A stretch of DNA of 64,000 bases from Bradyrhizobium sp. Arg816 (GTDB lineage: Bacteria > Pseudomonadota > Alphaproteobacteria > Rhizobiales > Xanthobacteraceae), in the NCBI RefSeq assembly GCF_029989365.1, contig NZ_JAPRAQ010000025.1, forward strand, positions 1 through 64,000. Reading direction: 5' to 3'. The translations under genes and the position numbers were made by a program. Below are positions 34,167-41,480 of this stretch, one piece after another (position 1 is the first letter of the stretch; each line of letters starts with the position of its first letter). The notes beneath the pieces are model-generated. The model was not told the DNA's origin and did no database searches. It was given only the letters and a program-made list of their open reading frames with translations.

Positions 34167-34255
34167 GAACGCGCGGCCAGTCGAAGGAACGTTTGGGCGG
34201 ACCTGGGACCAACGTATTCGCACATTCCTATATTGGCAACAGGGCTCCTCGCACC

Positions 34256-34468
34256 CTACGCTCCCCTGCGCGCCTCCTGCTTGCCGATCGAGCAGCGCCA
34301 CGCCGCAAGACGTTCGGCTGGGTGCTGCGTCATCCATTCGGCAAGCTGTGGCGCTCCCATCAGACAGGACTGCATCGTCACGTCAGCGAAATCCGAGGTC
34401 GTGACGATCTGCTCGCGGCAATCCGTCGGCGACGCGAGGCTGCAGAGCACGGCAATGATCTTGATCAT
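34256..34468 (-). CDS. conserved small protein (70 aa)
   Basis: The ATG at 34468 follows AAGGAGCTCTTGTGAC and lies one base after the stop of the upstream gene. The protein starts MIKIIAVLCSLASPTDCREQ and continues VTTSDFADVTMQSCLMGAPQ, then WMTQHPAERLAAWRC. It has four cysteines. The hydrophobic start could be a short signal peptide with cleavage after residue ~12, so it may be exported. It resembles uncharacterised Bradyrhizobium proteins. The function is unknown. Confidence 0.65.
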   Translation of the reverse strand: MIKIIAVLCSLASPTDCREQIVTTSDFADVTMQSCLMGAPQLAEWMTQHPAERLAAWRCSIGKQEARRGA

Positions 34469-34469
34469 G

Positions 34470-34655
34470 TCACAAGAGCTCCTTCGACGTGCTCGGGCTC
34501 TGCGTCGCCGCCCGAGTGGTCGACCGCGGCTCGACGGGCCGCTCGCCGTCGGGATCGGCCGGCGGAAACACGGCGTCATAAATGGCGCGTGCTTCGCGGA
34601 TCAGCCGCGCACGCTCGCGCTCGGCCCTTGTGACCAGTCGAACAACTTCGCCCAT
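34470..34655 (-). CDS. small charged protein (61 aa)
   Basis: The start at 34655 (MGEVVRLVTRAERERARLIRE) follows GTGGAG at six bases; an in-frame start 29 codons upstream is less likely. The N-terminal half is a basic amphipathic helix, and the tail is Pro/Thr/Ser-rich. It ends one base before the next start, so the two genes are translationally coupled. No family with a known function is recognised. Confidence 0.6.
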   Translation of the reverse strand: MGEVVRLVTRAERERARLIREARAIYDAVFPPADPDGERPVEPRSTTRAATQSPSTSKELL

Positions 34656-34738
34656 ATCGGCTCCACGGGTGGCAAGAGAGGAAACTGACCAGACGGCCCT
34701 GCCCTGGTTGGGCGACCGGCTCGCCGCGCAACCCGCAA

Positions 34739-34951
34739 TCACGGGTACGATTCGTATCGCGTGCCGGCCGAACGCGCCGATGACCTCGCCGCATCGACGC
34801 TTGATGCCTTTTCGGCGCGCCGCTGATAGTCATTGGCCAGCATCTCGAGTCGGGCCGCGACCGCGATGTCCGTCATGGTCCGGGCCGCGCGCAGCAGGCT
34901 CTGCGCCGTCTCGAGATATTCCTTTCCTCGTTGTGACATCTGCATGGTCAT
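34739..34951 (-). CDS. small helical protein (70 aa)
   Basis: The start at 34951 overlaps the previous stop (ATGA). The sequence MTMQMSQRGKEYLETAQSLL continues as a helical hairpin rich in Ala, Arg and Glu (AARTMTDIAVAARLEMLANDYQRRAEKASS). The MTDIAVAARLEMLANDYQRRAE stretch is typical of small rhizobial proteins that I recall as unannotated. It probably folds as a two-helix bundle. The function is unknown. Confidence 0.65.
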   Translation of the reverse strand: MTMQMSQRGKEYLETAQSLLRAARTMTDIAVAARLEMLANDYQRRAEKASSVDAARSSARSAGTRYESYP

Positions 34952-35166
34952 AGGCGCCTCGCGCGGTTTTCTGAGAACATGTCGACAACTGACGGAAATC
35001 GACCAAACCAGTCGCGCTCACCCTGCCGGCGTGCCGCCAAACGTTCGACGCACTTTTTCGAGCAAAGGGGCTTTCGCCAAGAGTAGTAGCGGACCAGGCC
35101 AAACTTGCCGTCGCACGCGGCACAGCGAGCGGTTCGACTTCCAGAAACTTGGGAACAGTTTGGCAT
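34948..35166 (-). CDS. small zinc-ribbon-like protein (72 aa)
   Basis: The ATG at 35166 follows AAGAGGAGACGCCA. The protein carries RCAACDGKFGLVRYYSWRKP and then LCSKKCVERLAARR: CxxC and CxxxC pairs about 20 residues apart, which would bind one zinc. It is the first of four tiny overlapping genes leading to a nucleotide cyclase gene. The Arg-rich tail could bind nucleic acid. The function is unknown. Confidence 0.65.
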   Translation of the reverse strand: MPNCSQVSGSRTARCAACDGKFGLVRYYSWRKPLCSKKCVERLAARRQGERDWFGRFPSVVDMFSENRARRL

Positions 35167-35652
35167 TGGCGTCTCCTCTTGTGGTCGCGTCCGATGTGTC
35201 GATCACCTTTTCTGTTGCATCGAGGCAGCCGCATCGACTGTCCTCGACCAAATCTTGCGGCACCAATCGCAACGCCGCCAGTGAAGCCAACCTAGCCGTC
35301 CTGCGCGAACATATCTTTCAACAACGCGTCCGAATTGCCCATAAGCACGACTTGTGTCGCGTGCAGCGGACGTACCCCGGCAATTGTGCGTTTTGCGCGA
35401 TCGCCCGATTCCGGAACAGGATCGACGTCACAGCGACGGACGCATGCACCGTCAATCACGGCACATCGAGGCCATGACGGGCAGCGATGGCGACCGTTCG
35501 GGGACCGCCGGCGTGTGCGGGACGATGGCAAGCTCGGCGTTGCCAATGAGGGGCGGGATTTCTCCGCACGCCGCGCAATTGGCGGCGCGCGGGTCATCAA
35601 CGATCTTGCGTCAGCGAGATTTCAACGATCCGGCGGCGACGAGCATCCCGCC
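35167..35652. other. gene-free stretch upstream of the tiny-gene operon
   Basis: About 485 bases have no supported gene. The frames present are Arg/Ser-rich and start without ribosome sites. The region should contain the promoter of the minus-strand unit that begins at 35166. Confidence 0.45.
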
Positions 35653-36861
35653 TCAACCGTGAAACGCAAACAGCTCGATCGGATCGCTGAAACCGCGCAC
35701 CTCGTATTTGCCGACATGCTCGAGCTCGAACTCCCGCTCGACCAGCTCGGCGAACGCGCGCGAGAGCAGCACCGGTCGTCCCAGCTGCTTGGTCAGGGCT
35801 TCGAGACGGGAGGCCATGTTGACGGCGGGACCGATGACGGTGAAATCGAGCCGGCTGGACGATCCGATATTGCCGTACATGACGTCGCCGACGTGGACGC
35901 CGATGCCGTAATTCAGCGGCGCGCGGCCGGTCCCGTTGTTCCGTTCGTTCAGCGCAGCCATGGCCTGCCGGGCTTCAGTCACGGCGCGAAGCAGATTTGC
36001 GCAGGCGCTGGGCTCGCTGAGCGGGAAAATGGCGAGCAGGCCATCGCCGATGAATTTCAGGATTTCGCCGCCGTGCCGCACGATCGGCTCCGACATCGCG
36101 TCGAAATAGTCGTTGAGCAGATCGATGACGTCATCGCGCGGCCAGTTGTCGGAGATCTTCGTGAAATCGCGGAGGTCGCAGATCATGATCGCGGCACGCA
36201 CGGTGGTGCCGGTGCCGCGCCGGGTCGCGCCGGCCAGGATCAGCTCGCCGGCATGCGACCCGACATAGGTCTCCAGCAGCGTGCGCGCCAGACGGTTCTT
36301 GATGCGGATCTCGCTGACCAGCGCCAGCACCGGCAGCAGGTTCTTGAGCGCAACTAGATGCGCGTCGTCGAAGCCGCCGGGGCGATCGGTCGCGAAGGTG
36401 ACGAGATGGCGCTTGCCGAGTGTGTGATGGAGCGGCCAGGCGACGTAGTCGGTCAGACCTTTCGCGCGCATCTCGTCATAGACCGCGTGCCTGCGGCCGA
36501 GCGACGGATCGCCTTCGAGGTTCTCGCGGAGTTCGCTCGCACCGTCCAGCATTTCGCTGACAGGGCTGCCGATGAACTCGGATCGCTCGAGCACGTCGAA
36601 GTCGACCCGCGAGATCTTCGCCTCGCGCATGCCATCCAACCACATGAAGGCGGCGCCGAGCCATTGTGGATGCTGGATCCGGACGTGCATCGTCGACCGC
36701 TTGAGCGGAATGCCCGCCTGCTGGAGGCGGATGCACATCTCGGCAAAGATGTTGTCGATGAAGCGCTCGTCGCGCGTGCCGTTGGTCAGCCAGTCGACGA
36801 CGCCGTCGGACAGCGTGGTGGGGCGATTTTGGTCTGGCGCGGTCATATCCTGCCCGTTCAT
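35653..36861 (-). CDS. class III adenylate/guanylate cyclase (402 aa)
   Basis: Residues 1-200 form an N-terminal region with FIDNIFAEMCIRLQQAGIPLKRSTMHVRIQHPQWLG, typical of an uncharacterised sensor region in alphaproteobacterial cyclases. The cyclase domain follows: AAIMICDLRDFTKISDNW (metal Asp), ILKFIGDGLLAIFP (second Asp) and NYGIGVHVGDVMYGNIGSSSRLDFTVIGPAVNMASRLE. All expected catalytic elements are visible. An ATG five codons after the first is an alternative start. It is soluble and stand-alone. It lies in the same direction as the shorter cyclase at 33369. Confidence 0.92.
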   Translation of the reverse strand: MNGQDMTAPDQNRPTTLSDGVVDWLTNGTRDERFIDNIFAEMCIRLQQAGIPLKRSTMHVRIQHPQWLGAAFMWLDGMREAKISRVDFDVLERSEFIGSPVSEMLDGASELRENLEGDPSLGRRHAVYDEMRAKGLTDYVAWPLHHTLGKRHLVTFATDRPGGFDDAHLVALKNLLPVLALVSEIRIKNRLARTLLETYVGSHAGELILAGATRRGTGTTVRAAIMICDLRDFTKISDNWPRDDVIDLLNDYFDAMSEPIVRHGGEILKFIGDGLLAIFPLSEPSACANLLRAVTEARQAMAALNERNNGTGRAPLNYGIGVHVGDVMYGNIGSSSRLDFTVIGPAVNMASRLEALTKQLGRPVLLSRAFAELVEREFELEHVGKYEVRGFSDPIELFAFHG

Positions 36862-36972
36862 ATCGTGGCTTGCGCGGCGGTCCGCATGATCAGGGCAGAT
36901 ATCGTGTTCCGGCGCCGCGGCGTCAACCTAGCCAGGTGCATGGATTATGCGCATTCGCCCGGCGGTTGCGAT

Positions 36973-37557
36973 CTAGCCGACGAGCTGAATCGAGCCCAGC
37001 ACCGCCAGCCCCGAGACGAGTCCCAACCTGGACGCCTCGGTCAGCTCGACCTTCAGCGTGCAGCCGGTGGGGATGACAATATCTTCGCTATTGAGACGAA
37101 TGCTGCAATCGCCGGAAACCGCGTAAACCAGATGCGTGCCGGCGGACAAAGGCCGCTCGCCGGGTTCCCTGAGTGCCAGCAGCTCGATCTCCGCCGCGCC
37201 GCGTCGGGCCATCAGGTTGACGACCTCGACGGGACCCGCCTCGAGTGCGGTCACGATCTCGAGCTCGCCCGGGAAGCGCACCGTCGTAAAAGGTTCGCGC
37301 TCGTCGAAGTCCTGGCTGGGCGACTTCAGCACGAGCCCGTGCCCGCCGACGACCATTTGCAGCCGGTCGATGCCGGGCATGTAGGAGAAGGGACCGGGCG
37401 CCACGATCGGCGTGGACGCAAAGCGCCAGAGCAGGCTGTCCCAATCCTTCGCCGGCGCGTCGGCGCGATGCGCATCCGCGATATCGGTGAAGATGCCGCC
37501 ACCGTTCTTCCAGGGCGAGCGGGTGTAGTCTTCGGACTTCAGCAGCGTGGTTTTCAT
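36973..37557 (-). CDS. HutD-family protein
   Basis: The 194-residue cupin-like protein shows the HutD signature: RSPWKNGGG at residues 13-21, then WDSLLWRFASTPIVAPGPFSYMPGIDRLQMVVGG and FPGELEIVTALEAGPVEVVNLMARR. HutD genes usually accompany histidine utilisation and may limit formylglutamate or urocanate levels. No hut enzyme genes are in this window, so this is an orphan copy. No clear ribosome site precedes the ATG at 37557. The length matches the family. Confidence 0.85.
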   Translation of the reverse strand: MKTTLLKSEDYTRSPWKNGGGIFTDIADAHRADAPAKDWDSLLWRFASTPIVAPGPFSYMPGIDRLQMVVGGHGLVLKSPSQDFDEREPFTTVRFPGELEIVTALEAGPVEVVNLMARRGAAEIELLALREPGERPLSAGTHLVYAVSGDCSIRLNSEDIVIPTGCTLKVELTEASRLGLVSGLAVLGSIQLVG

Positions 37558-37595
37558 GTCTTGAGTTTATCCGGGAAGGCATGTGGCCGAGATCG

Positions 37596-37614
37596 CCCGC
37601 GCATCATGCGCGGG
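37596..37614. terminator. GC-rich hairpin, possible terminator
   Basis: CCCGCGCA-TCA-TGCGCGGG is a perfect 8-bp stem with a 3-base loop. It lies between the end of the gene at 37659 and the start of the HutD gene, both on the minus strand. No T-run follows on either strand, so it may be a weak or Rho-assisted terminator or only a stabilising hairpin. Confidence 0.4.
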
Positions 37615-37658
37615 TTGGGCCGGCTTTGCCAACCGGTTTCACCAGCGATGAATTGCCG

Positions 37659-38180
37659 TCACGCCTTGGCGTCGAGGTTCAGCCTGGTGCTCAGCTCGTT
37701 GACGAGCGAATCCACGAACTGGTTCTGATAGGCGGAGATGCCGTTGAAATAGACCGGGCCGCCGGACTGCACCAGCAGGCCGCCGCCGGACACTTCGGCA
37801 TCCTTGGCGCCGCTCTCGGATTTGGTGTCGAGCTGGCCCATGGCGTCGTCGAGCTGCGCGGCGGTCTTGTCGTCCATCTCGCCATTGGCCTGAAGCGTGG
37901 CGAGCAGCGCCTGGTAGGCACTGCCGAGATCGGCTCCCGTCCCCGTCTCGGCGGTGGCGGAGAAGCTGCCGTTGGTCTTGCCGCTGTAGCTCTTGTAGGT
38001 CAGCGTCTCCGTGGTGGTGCCGTCGCTGTTGGTCCGATTGTCGAGCAACAGCTCGAACGCGTTGCCATAGGCGCCCGTCGTCAGCATGTTCGGATCGTTC
38101 GGATTCTTGTTCTTGCTCGCGCCTGTCTTGTCGGAGCCTGCGGTCCAGTTCGGCGGGACGGTGTACCTGACGTTGGTCAC
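37659..38180 (-). CDS. conserved hypothetical protein (173 aa)
   Basis: The GTG at 38180 is chosen because AGGAACGAAGCC lies directly before it; an ATG eleven codons upstream lacks support. The protein starts VTNVRYTVPPNWTAGS and contains DPNMLTTGAYGNAFELLLDN, TLTYKSYSGKTNGSFSATA and GGGLLVQSGGPVYFNGISAYQNQFVDSLVNEL. It is Gly/Ser/Thr/Asn-rich, without cysteine, membrane segment or classical signal peptide. Such composition would suit a non-classically secreted or surface protein. I do not recognise a family with a known function. Confidence 0.65.
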   Translation of the reverse strand: MTNVRYTVPPNWTAGSDKTGASKNKNPNDPNMLTTGAYGNAFELLLDNRTNSDGTTTETLTYKSYSGKTNGSFSATAETGTGADLGSAYQALLATLQANGEMDDKTAAQLDDAMGQLDTKSESGAKDAEVSGGGLLVQSGGPVYFNGISAYQNQFVDSLVNELSTRLNLDAKA

Positions 38181-38196
38181 GGCTTCGTTCCTGTGA

Positions 38197-38439
38197 TCAT
38201 TGCGCGGAAGCATTCAGCAATTCTTGTGCCAGCGAAAGCGCAGTTGATTTCCGTCGGCTTTCCTTGTCGTAGCGCGCGGACTTCGCACAACGCTGCAAAA
38301 ATTGCCCGGCAGTTTCATCCCGTCGCGCGATTGTGCGGCGCTCGCGCCTGAGTTCGTCCCGGATGGAGCGCAACGCGATCTCGGGGCAGCTCGCGCGATG
38401 AGGTTGTGCTCCCGGATTATGGAAGCTGGCGTCGGCCAA
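38197..38439 (-). CDS. possible small basic protein (80 aa)
   Basis: A frame of 80 codons starts with TTG at 38439 without a clear ribosome site. The product is Arg-rich and helical (RSIRDELRRERRTIARRDETAGQFLQRC). It ends in the region just upstream of the next gene. The residue mix is more protein-like than the usual shadow frames, but homology cannot be judged. It could be spurious. Confidence 0.3.
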   Translation of the reverse strand: MADASFHNPGAQPHRASCPEIALRSIRDELRRERRTIARRDETAGQFLQRCAKSARYDKESRRKSTALSLAQELLNASAQ

Positions 38440-38617
38440 CTGAGCGGCCGCTTCCCCTTGCCCCCGCCGGCGGCAATTTAGGTCAGAAATCTACCCCTTT
38501 TGGGTACCTTGCACGAAGCTTGGAGTGCCGCATAATCCAGACACTTACCTGAAGGTATTCGGCTCGCGCTTCGGCCAGGCAATTGCGTAACGCGCTCCTC
38601 TGAGTGGGAGAATTGCA

Positions 38618-38815
38618 ATGCCCGTGTTCAACTTGCCGTACTGGTTGATGATTGCAGGCTCCGCGTTGGTATTGGGCGGACTCATTGGCTTAGGGGTCAG
38701 CCGCAACAAGCGGGTTGAGAGCGATCCCATTCTGCTCCCGGGCGATTTGACGGCATGGCGAGCCGAGGGATCAGAGAACTCGGATCTTGCGGCTGCCCGG
38801 GATTCGCACAGGTAG
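38618..38815 (+). CDS. small single-span membrane protein (65 aa)
   Basis: The ATG at 38618 follows GGGAGAATTGCA. One membrane segment (YWLMIAGSALVLGGLIGLGV) is followed by a hydrophilic cytoplasmic tail ending in AAARDSHR. The N-terminal MPVFNLPYW motif is like that of small uncharacterised membrane proteins in rhizobia. No partner is evident. The next gene starts 56 bases downstream in the same direction. Confidence 0.65.
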   Translation: MPVFNLPYWLMIAGSALVLGGLIGLGVSRNKRVESDPILLPGDLTAWRAEGSENSDLAAARDSHR

Positions 38816-38870
38816 GCACTGATGGCTTGCACCCGTGGCCAATTCTGCGGAGCAAACTCTGGAGAGAGAC

Positions 38871-39170
38871 ATGGCCCTGCATTTTACTCGCGTCGAGACT
38901 CCGGTGAACGCACTTGAAATCTGGATGGCGTGCAGCAGCGGATTTTCGTTTGTGATCAGTAACGAAAGCCGCACCGGTCCTGGCCTTCATGGAAAGCCGG
39001 GCCTGGTTGCCTCATGGCGACCCGTCGAAGAAAACAAGTCCGCGATCAAGCTTGGCGGCTCCCCCTTCAGTACCTTCGCCGAGGCCGAGCGGGCCTGCGA
39101 GGCCCTCCTGGAAGCACTCGAGCAGATGAGCGCATCGCAAACTCCGACGAATGCGGACTCACCGCAATAA
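38871..39170 (+). CDS. conserved hypothetical protein (99 aa)
   Basis: The start at 38871 (MALHFTRVETPVNALE) follows GGAGAGAGAC; a GTG twelve codons upstream is in frame. The protein contains IWMACSSGFSFVISNESRTGPGL, a compact beta-rich region, then ASWRPVEENKSAIKLGGSPFSTFAEAERACEALLEAL, a helix at the end. It is soluble and lacks a signal peptide. No function is known to me. It may be co-transcribed with the membrane protein gene at 38618. Confidence 0.6.
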   Translation: MALHFTRVETPVNALEIWMACSSGFSFVISNESRTGPGLHGKPGLVASWRPVEENKSAIKLGGSPFSTFAEAERACEALLEALEQMSASQTPTNADSPQ

Positions 39171-39229
39171 AGCAAAAGTTCTGCTTCGTCGGGGCATCGA
39201 ATCCCGCGGCGCCGGATTGCGCTGGCGTC

Positions 39230-40075
39230 TCACATCCCGCTCAGGCCGCTATCGACCGCGAGCGTTTGCGCGGTGACGTAGACGCTTTCATCCGACAGGA
39301 AGAACAGTACGGCATAGGCGATCTCCCATGCAGTCGCCTGGCGGCCGAAGGGGACGTGGCCCTTGCCGCGCGAGGGGCGGCCGGCGCCGGCTTCGCGGCC
39401 GTTGGGGGTATCGACGAGGCCGGGATAGACGAGATTGGCGCGGATGCCGCGGCGCGATCCGAGATGGGCGATGTTGCGCATCAGGCCGCCGAGCGCGGCT
39501 TTTGAAGAGTCGTACACCGCCATCTGCGATCCCGCTTTCAGCGCGGCGATCGAGGAGATGAAGACGATGGCGCCGCCATTGTCGAATTTCGGCATCGCCG
39601 CGCGGCAACAGAGCATGGGACCGCGGACGTTGACGTCGTAGATCCTGTTCCACTCCTCGGGACTAACGGCGTCGAGCCCAGTCTTGCCGAAGGTGCCGAT
39701 GTTCAGCACCATGCCGTCGAGGCCGCCCATGGCGCGATGAGCCTCCTCGATCATGCCCTGGACGTCGGCCTCCGACGTCACGTCGGCCGCAATGGCAAAA
39801 CCCTCGCCGCCTTCGTCGGTGATGTGCTTGACGGTCTGCCGGGCAGAGGTGTGGTTAAGGTCGGCCACCGCCACCTTCGCGCCCTCGCGTGCGCACAAGA
39901 TGCTCATGGCGCGGCCATTGCCGATCGGATCGGTGGCCGCATCGAACACGCGCTGGCCGCCGCCGACGATCAGGATGCGGCGCCCTTTCAGGCGCTCCCT
40001 GCCCGGCGCCTCGCCCAATGACTCCGCGCTCGGCGGACGGACGTAGCGTTCCGGCTTGCTCTCGATTTCCGCCAT
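39230..40075 (-). CDS. short-chain dehydrogenase/reductase
   Basis: The start at 40075 (MAEIESKPERYV) gives 281 residues. SDR features: the nucleotide site ILIVGGGQ...PIGNGRA, ADVTSEADV, NIGTFG (in place of NNAG), the Ser of VFISSIAALK and YDSSK. The extension before the Rossmann fold and the loop GGGQRVFDAATDPIGN are unusual for the family. It is the third gene of a TetR-CMD-SDR operon (10-base gap to the CMD gene) and probably acts on the same compound as the divergent operon. Confidence 0.88.
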   Translation of the reverse strand: MAEIESKPERYVRPPSAESLGEAPGRERLKGRRILIVGGGQRVFDAATDPIGNGRAMSILCAREGAKVAVADLNHTSARQTVKHITDEGGEGFAIAADVTSEADVQGMIEEAHRAMGGLDGMVLNIGTFGKTGLDAVSPEEWNRIYDVNVRGPMLCCRAAMPKFDNGGAIVFISSIAALKAGSQMAVYDSSKAALGGLMRNIAHLGSRRGIRANLVYPGLVDTPNGREAGAGRPSRGKGHVPFGRQATAWEIAYAVLFFLSDESVYVTAQTLAVDSGLSGM

Positions 40076-40085
40076 CTCAGCCGCC

Positions 40086-40637
40086 CTACTTCCTGCCGCC
40101 GTCATAGACCTTCATGCCGGCCGCGGGATCGAGATCGGTCTCGGTCGCCTCGGTGAGGCGCGCCATCATCATGTAGAAGCCGAGTGCGACGATGGATTCG
40201 ACGATCTCCTGGTCGCTGAAATGTTTTCGCGCGACAGTGAAGGTCGCCTCGGGCACGCGAACATTCTCCACCACCTCTCGGCCGAACTTCAGCAAGGCAC
40301 GCTCAGCCTCGCTTAGCGCGGCGGCATCGTAGTCGCTGCGCTCGACGGCATCGATCTGGCCTTGCGTGCAGCCGACGCCGAGCGCGATCGGCACGTGCTG
40401 GCGCCATTCATAGGCGCCGCCTTCGAGCTGCGCCGCCTGGAGGATCAGCAGCTCGCGGTTGACCGCTGAAAGCTTCTGCTTGTGCAGGATCGAATTGCCG
40501 AGCCGCATCGCCGGGATCATGTTGGCCTCGGCATGGGCCATCATGCGAAAGATGTTGAGCTTGACCGGCATGCGGTCGAACGAGGCGCGGATGTCGCCGC
40601 CCGTCGTCTCCGGATCAATCAGGGGCAGCCTTGCCAC
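40086..40637 (-). CDS. carboxymuconolactone decarboxylase-family protein
   Basis: The GTG at 40637 follows AAGGGAGAGACGC; it lies inside the end of the TetR gene (23-base overlap). The 183-residue protein has the AhpD/CMD-like helical core: NIFRMMAHAEANMIPAMRLGNSIL, then NRELLILQAAQLEGGAYEWRQHVPIALGVG with the family Glu and YEWxxH. The redox CxxC of AhpD is absent, so this is the CMD-like rather than the peroxidase type. It should act in breakdown of an aromatic or lactone compound. Confidence 0.86.
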   Translation of the reverse strand: MARLPLIDPETTGGDIRASFDRMPVKLNIFRMMAHAEANMIPAMRLGNSILHKQKLSAVNRELLILQAAQLEGGAYEWRQHVPIALGVGCTQGQIDAVERSDYDAAALSEAERALLKFGREVVENVRVPEATFTVARKHFSDQEIVESIVALGFYMMMARLTEATETDLDPAAGMKVYDGGRK

Positions 40638-41313
40638 GCGTCTCTCCCTTGGGTTTTCGTTTCTTGTTGTCTTCGTCGTTGCCCGCCGCAATCAGCGACA
40701 GGAAGAAGGCGAGATAGCGGTCGATCGCCTCGATCACATTCGGCCGTGGCGAGGGCGTCGCGCCCATCACGTAATGCTCGAGGCGGATATAAATCAGGCC
40801 GGCCGCGAACAACCGCGCGGTCTCACGGGGATCGGGCGTCTTGACCAAGCCCGCAAGCGCAAAGCCGCGGAAGTAATCGGTCATCATGCTCTGCTCGCGC
40901 GCGTAGAAATGGTCGGCGAATTTGGCGCGGATACCCGGCACGCGGTTACGCTCGGCCGTGATGACTTTCTGGAACTGATGCTCGCGCGGGTCGGACCATT
41001 GCTCGACGAGATCAAGCGCGAACTGGCGGCAAAACGCAGCGGGCTGGCGCGCGAGCTGCTTGTAGCGCGGCTCTTCCAATCGGCTCGCCGAACTGGCGGG
41101 GCCGTGCTCGGCCACGATCGCTTCGAGGATCGCGGCCTTGCCGGAGAAATGATTGTAGAGGCTGCTCTCGCGGATACCGACGCGCCGTGCAAGCTCGCGC
41201 ATCGAGGCGCCGCCATAGCCGCTCTGCGCGAACAGATTGAGCGCTTCGGAGAGGATGCGCTCGCGGGTCGTGGGCGCAGCCGCTTCCGCCGCGCTGGAGG
41301 TGTGGACAGCCAT
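40615..41313 (-). CDS. TetR-family repressor
   Basis: The DNA-binding domain is clear: TRERILSEALNLFAQSGYGGASMRELARRVGIRESSLYNHFSGKAAILEAIV. The C-terminal domain carries the ligand pocket. The 232-residue protein starts at 41313, just outside two long palindromes (41319-41368) that separate it from the divergent import/catabolic operon at 41481. It overlaps the following CMD gene by 23 bases, so TetR, CMD and SDR form one operon. It is expected to repress both directions. Confidence 0.92.
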   Translation of the reverse strand: MAVHTSSAAEAAAPTTRERILSEALNLFAQSGYGGASMRELARRVGIRESSLYNHFSGKAAILEAIVAEHGPASSASRLEEPRYKQLARQPAAFCRQFALDLVEQWSDPREHQFQKVITAERNRVPGIRAKFADHFYAREQSMMTDYFRGFALAGLVKTPDPRETARLFAAGLIYIRLEHYVMGATPSPRPNVIEAIDRYLAFFLSLIAAGNDEDNKKRKPKGETRGKAAPD

Positions 41314-41318
41314 ATGGC

Positions 41319-41368
41319 TTGACTAACGAACGATCGTTCGCTAGTCAACCGTACGAACGATCGTTCGT
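41319..41368. promoter_or_regulatory. two palindromic operators between divergent operons
   Basis: The 14-bp palindrome CGAACGATCGTTCG occurs twice, at 41327-41340 and 41354-41367 (centres 27 bases apart). The first is extended on both sides to TTGACTA...TAGTCAA, making a near-perfect 30-bp palindrome (41319-41348). The second is flanked by A and T (ACG...CGT). They lie directly upstream of the TetR start and of the operon at 41481. TetR dimers typically bind such sites. Confidence 0.8.
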
Positions 41369-41480
41369 TTCGCCAGTCTGGCGGCAACGATCGCGGCCCG
41401 CAAGTCCGCTTCGGGCGCTGTTCTCGCGTTTCAACTCCGCTCCAATGAGAGGCGGAGAGCGATTTTGGGGAGACGACCTC

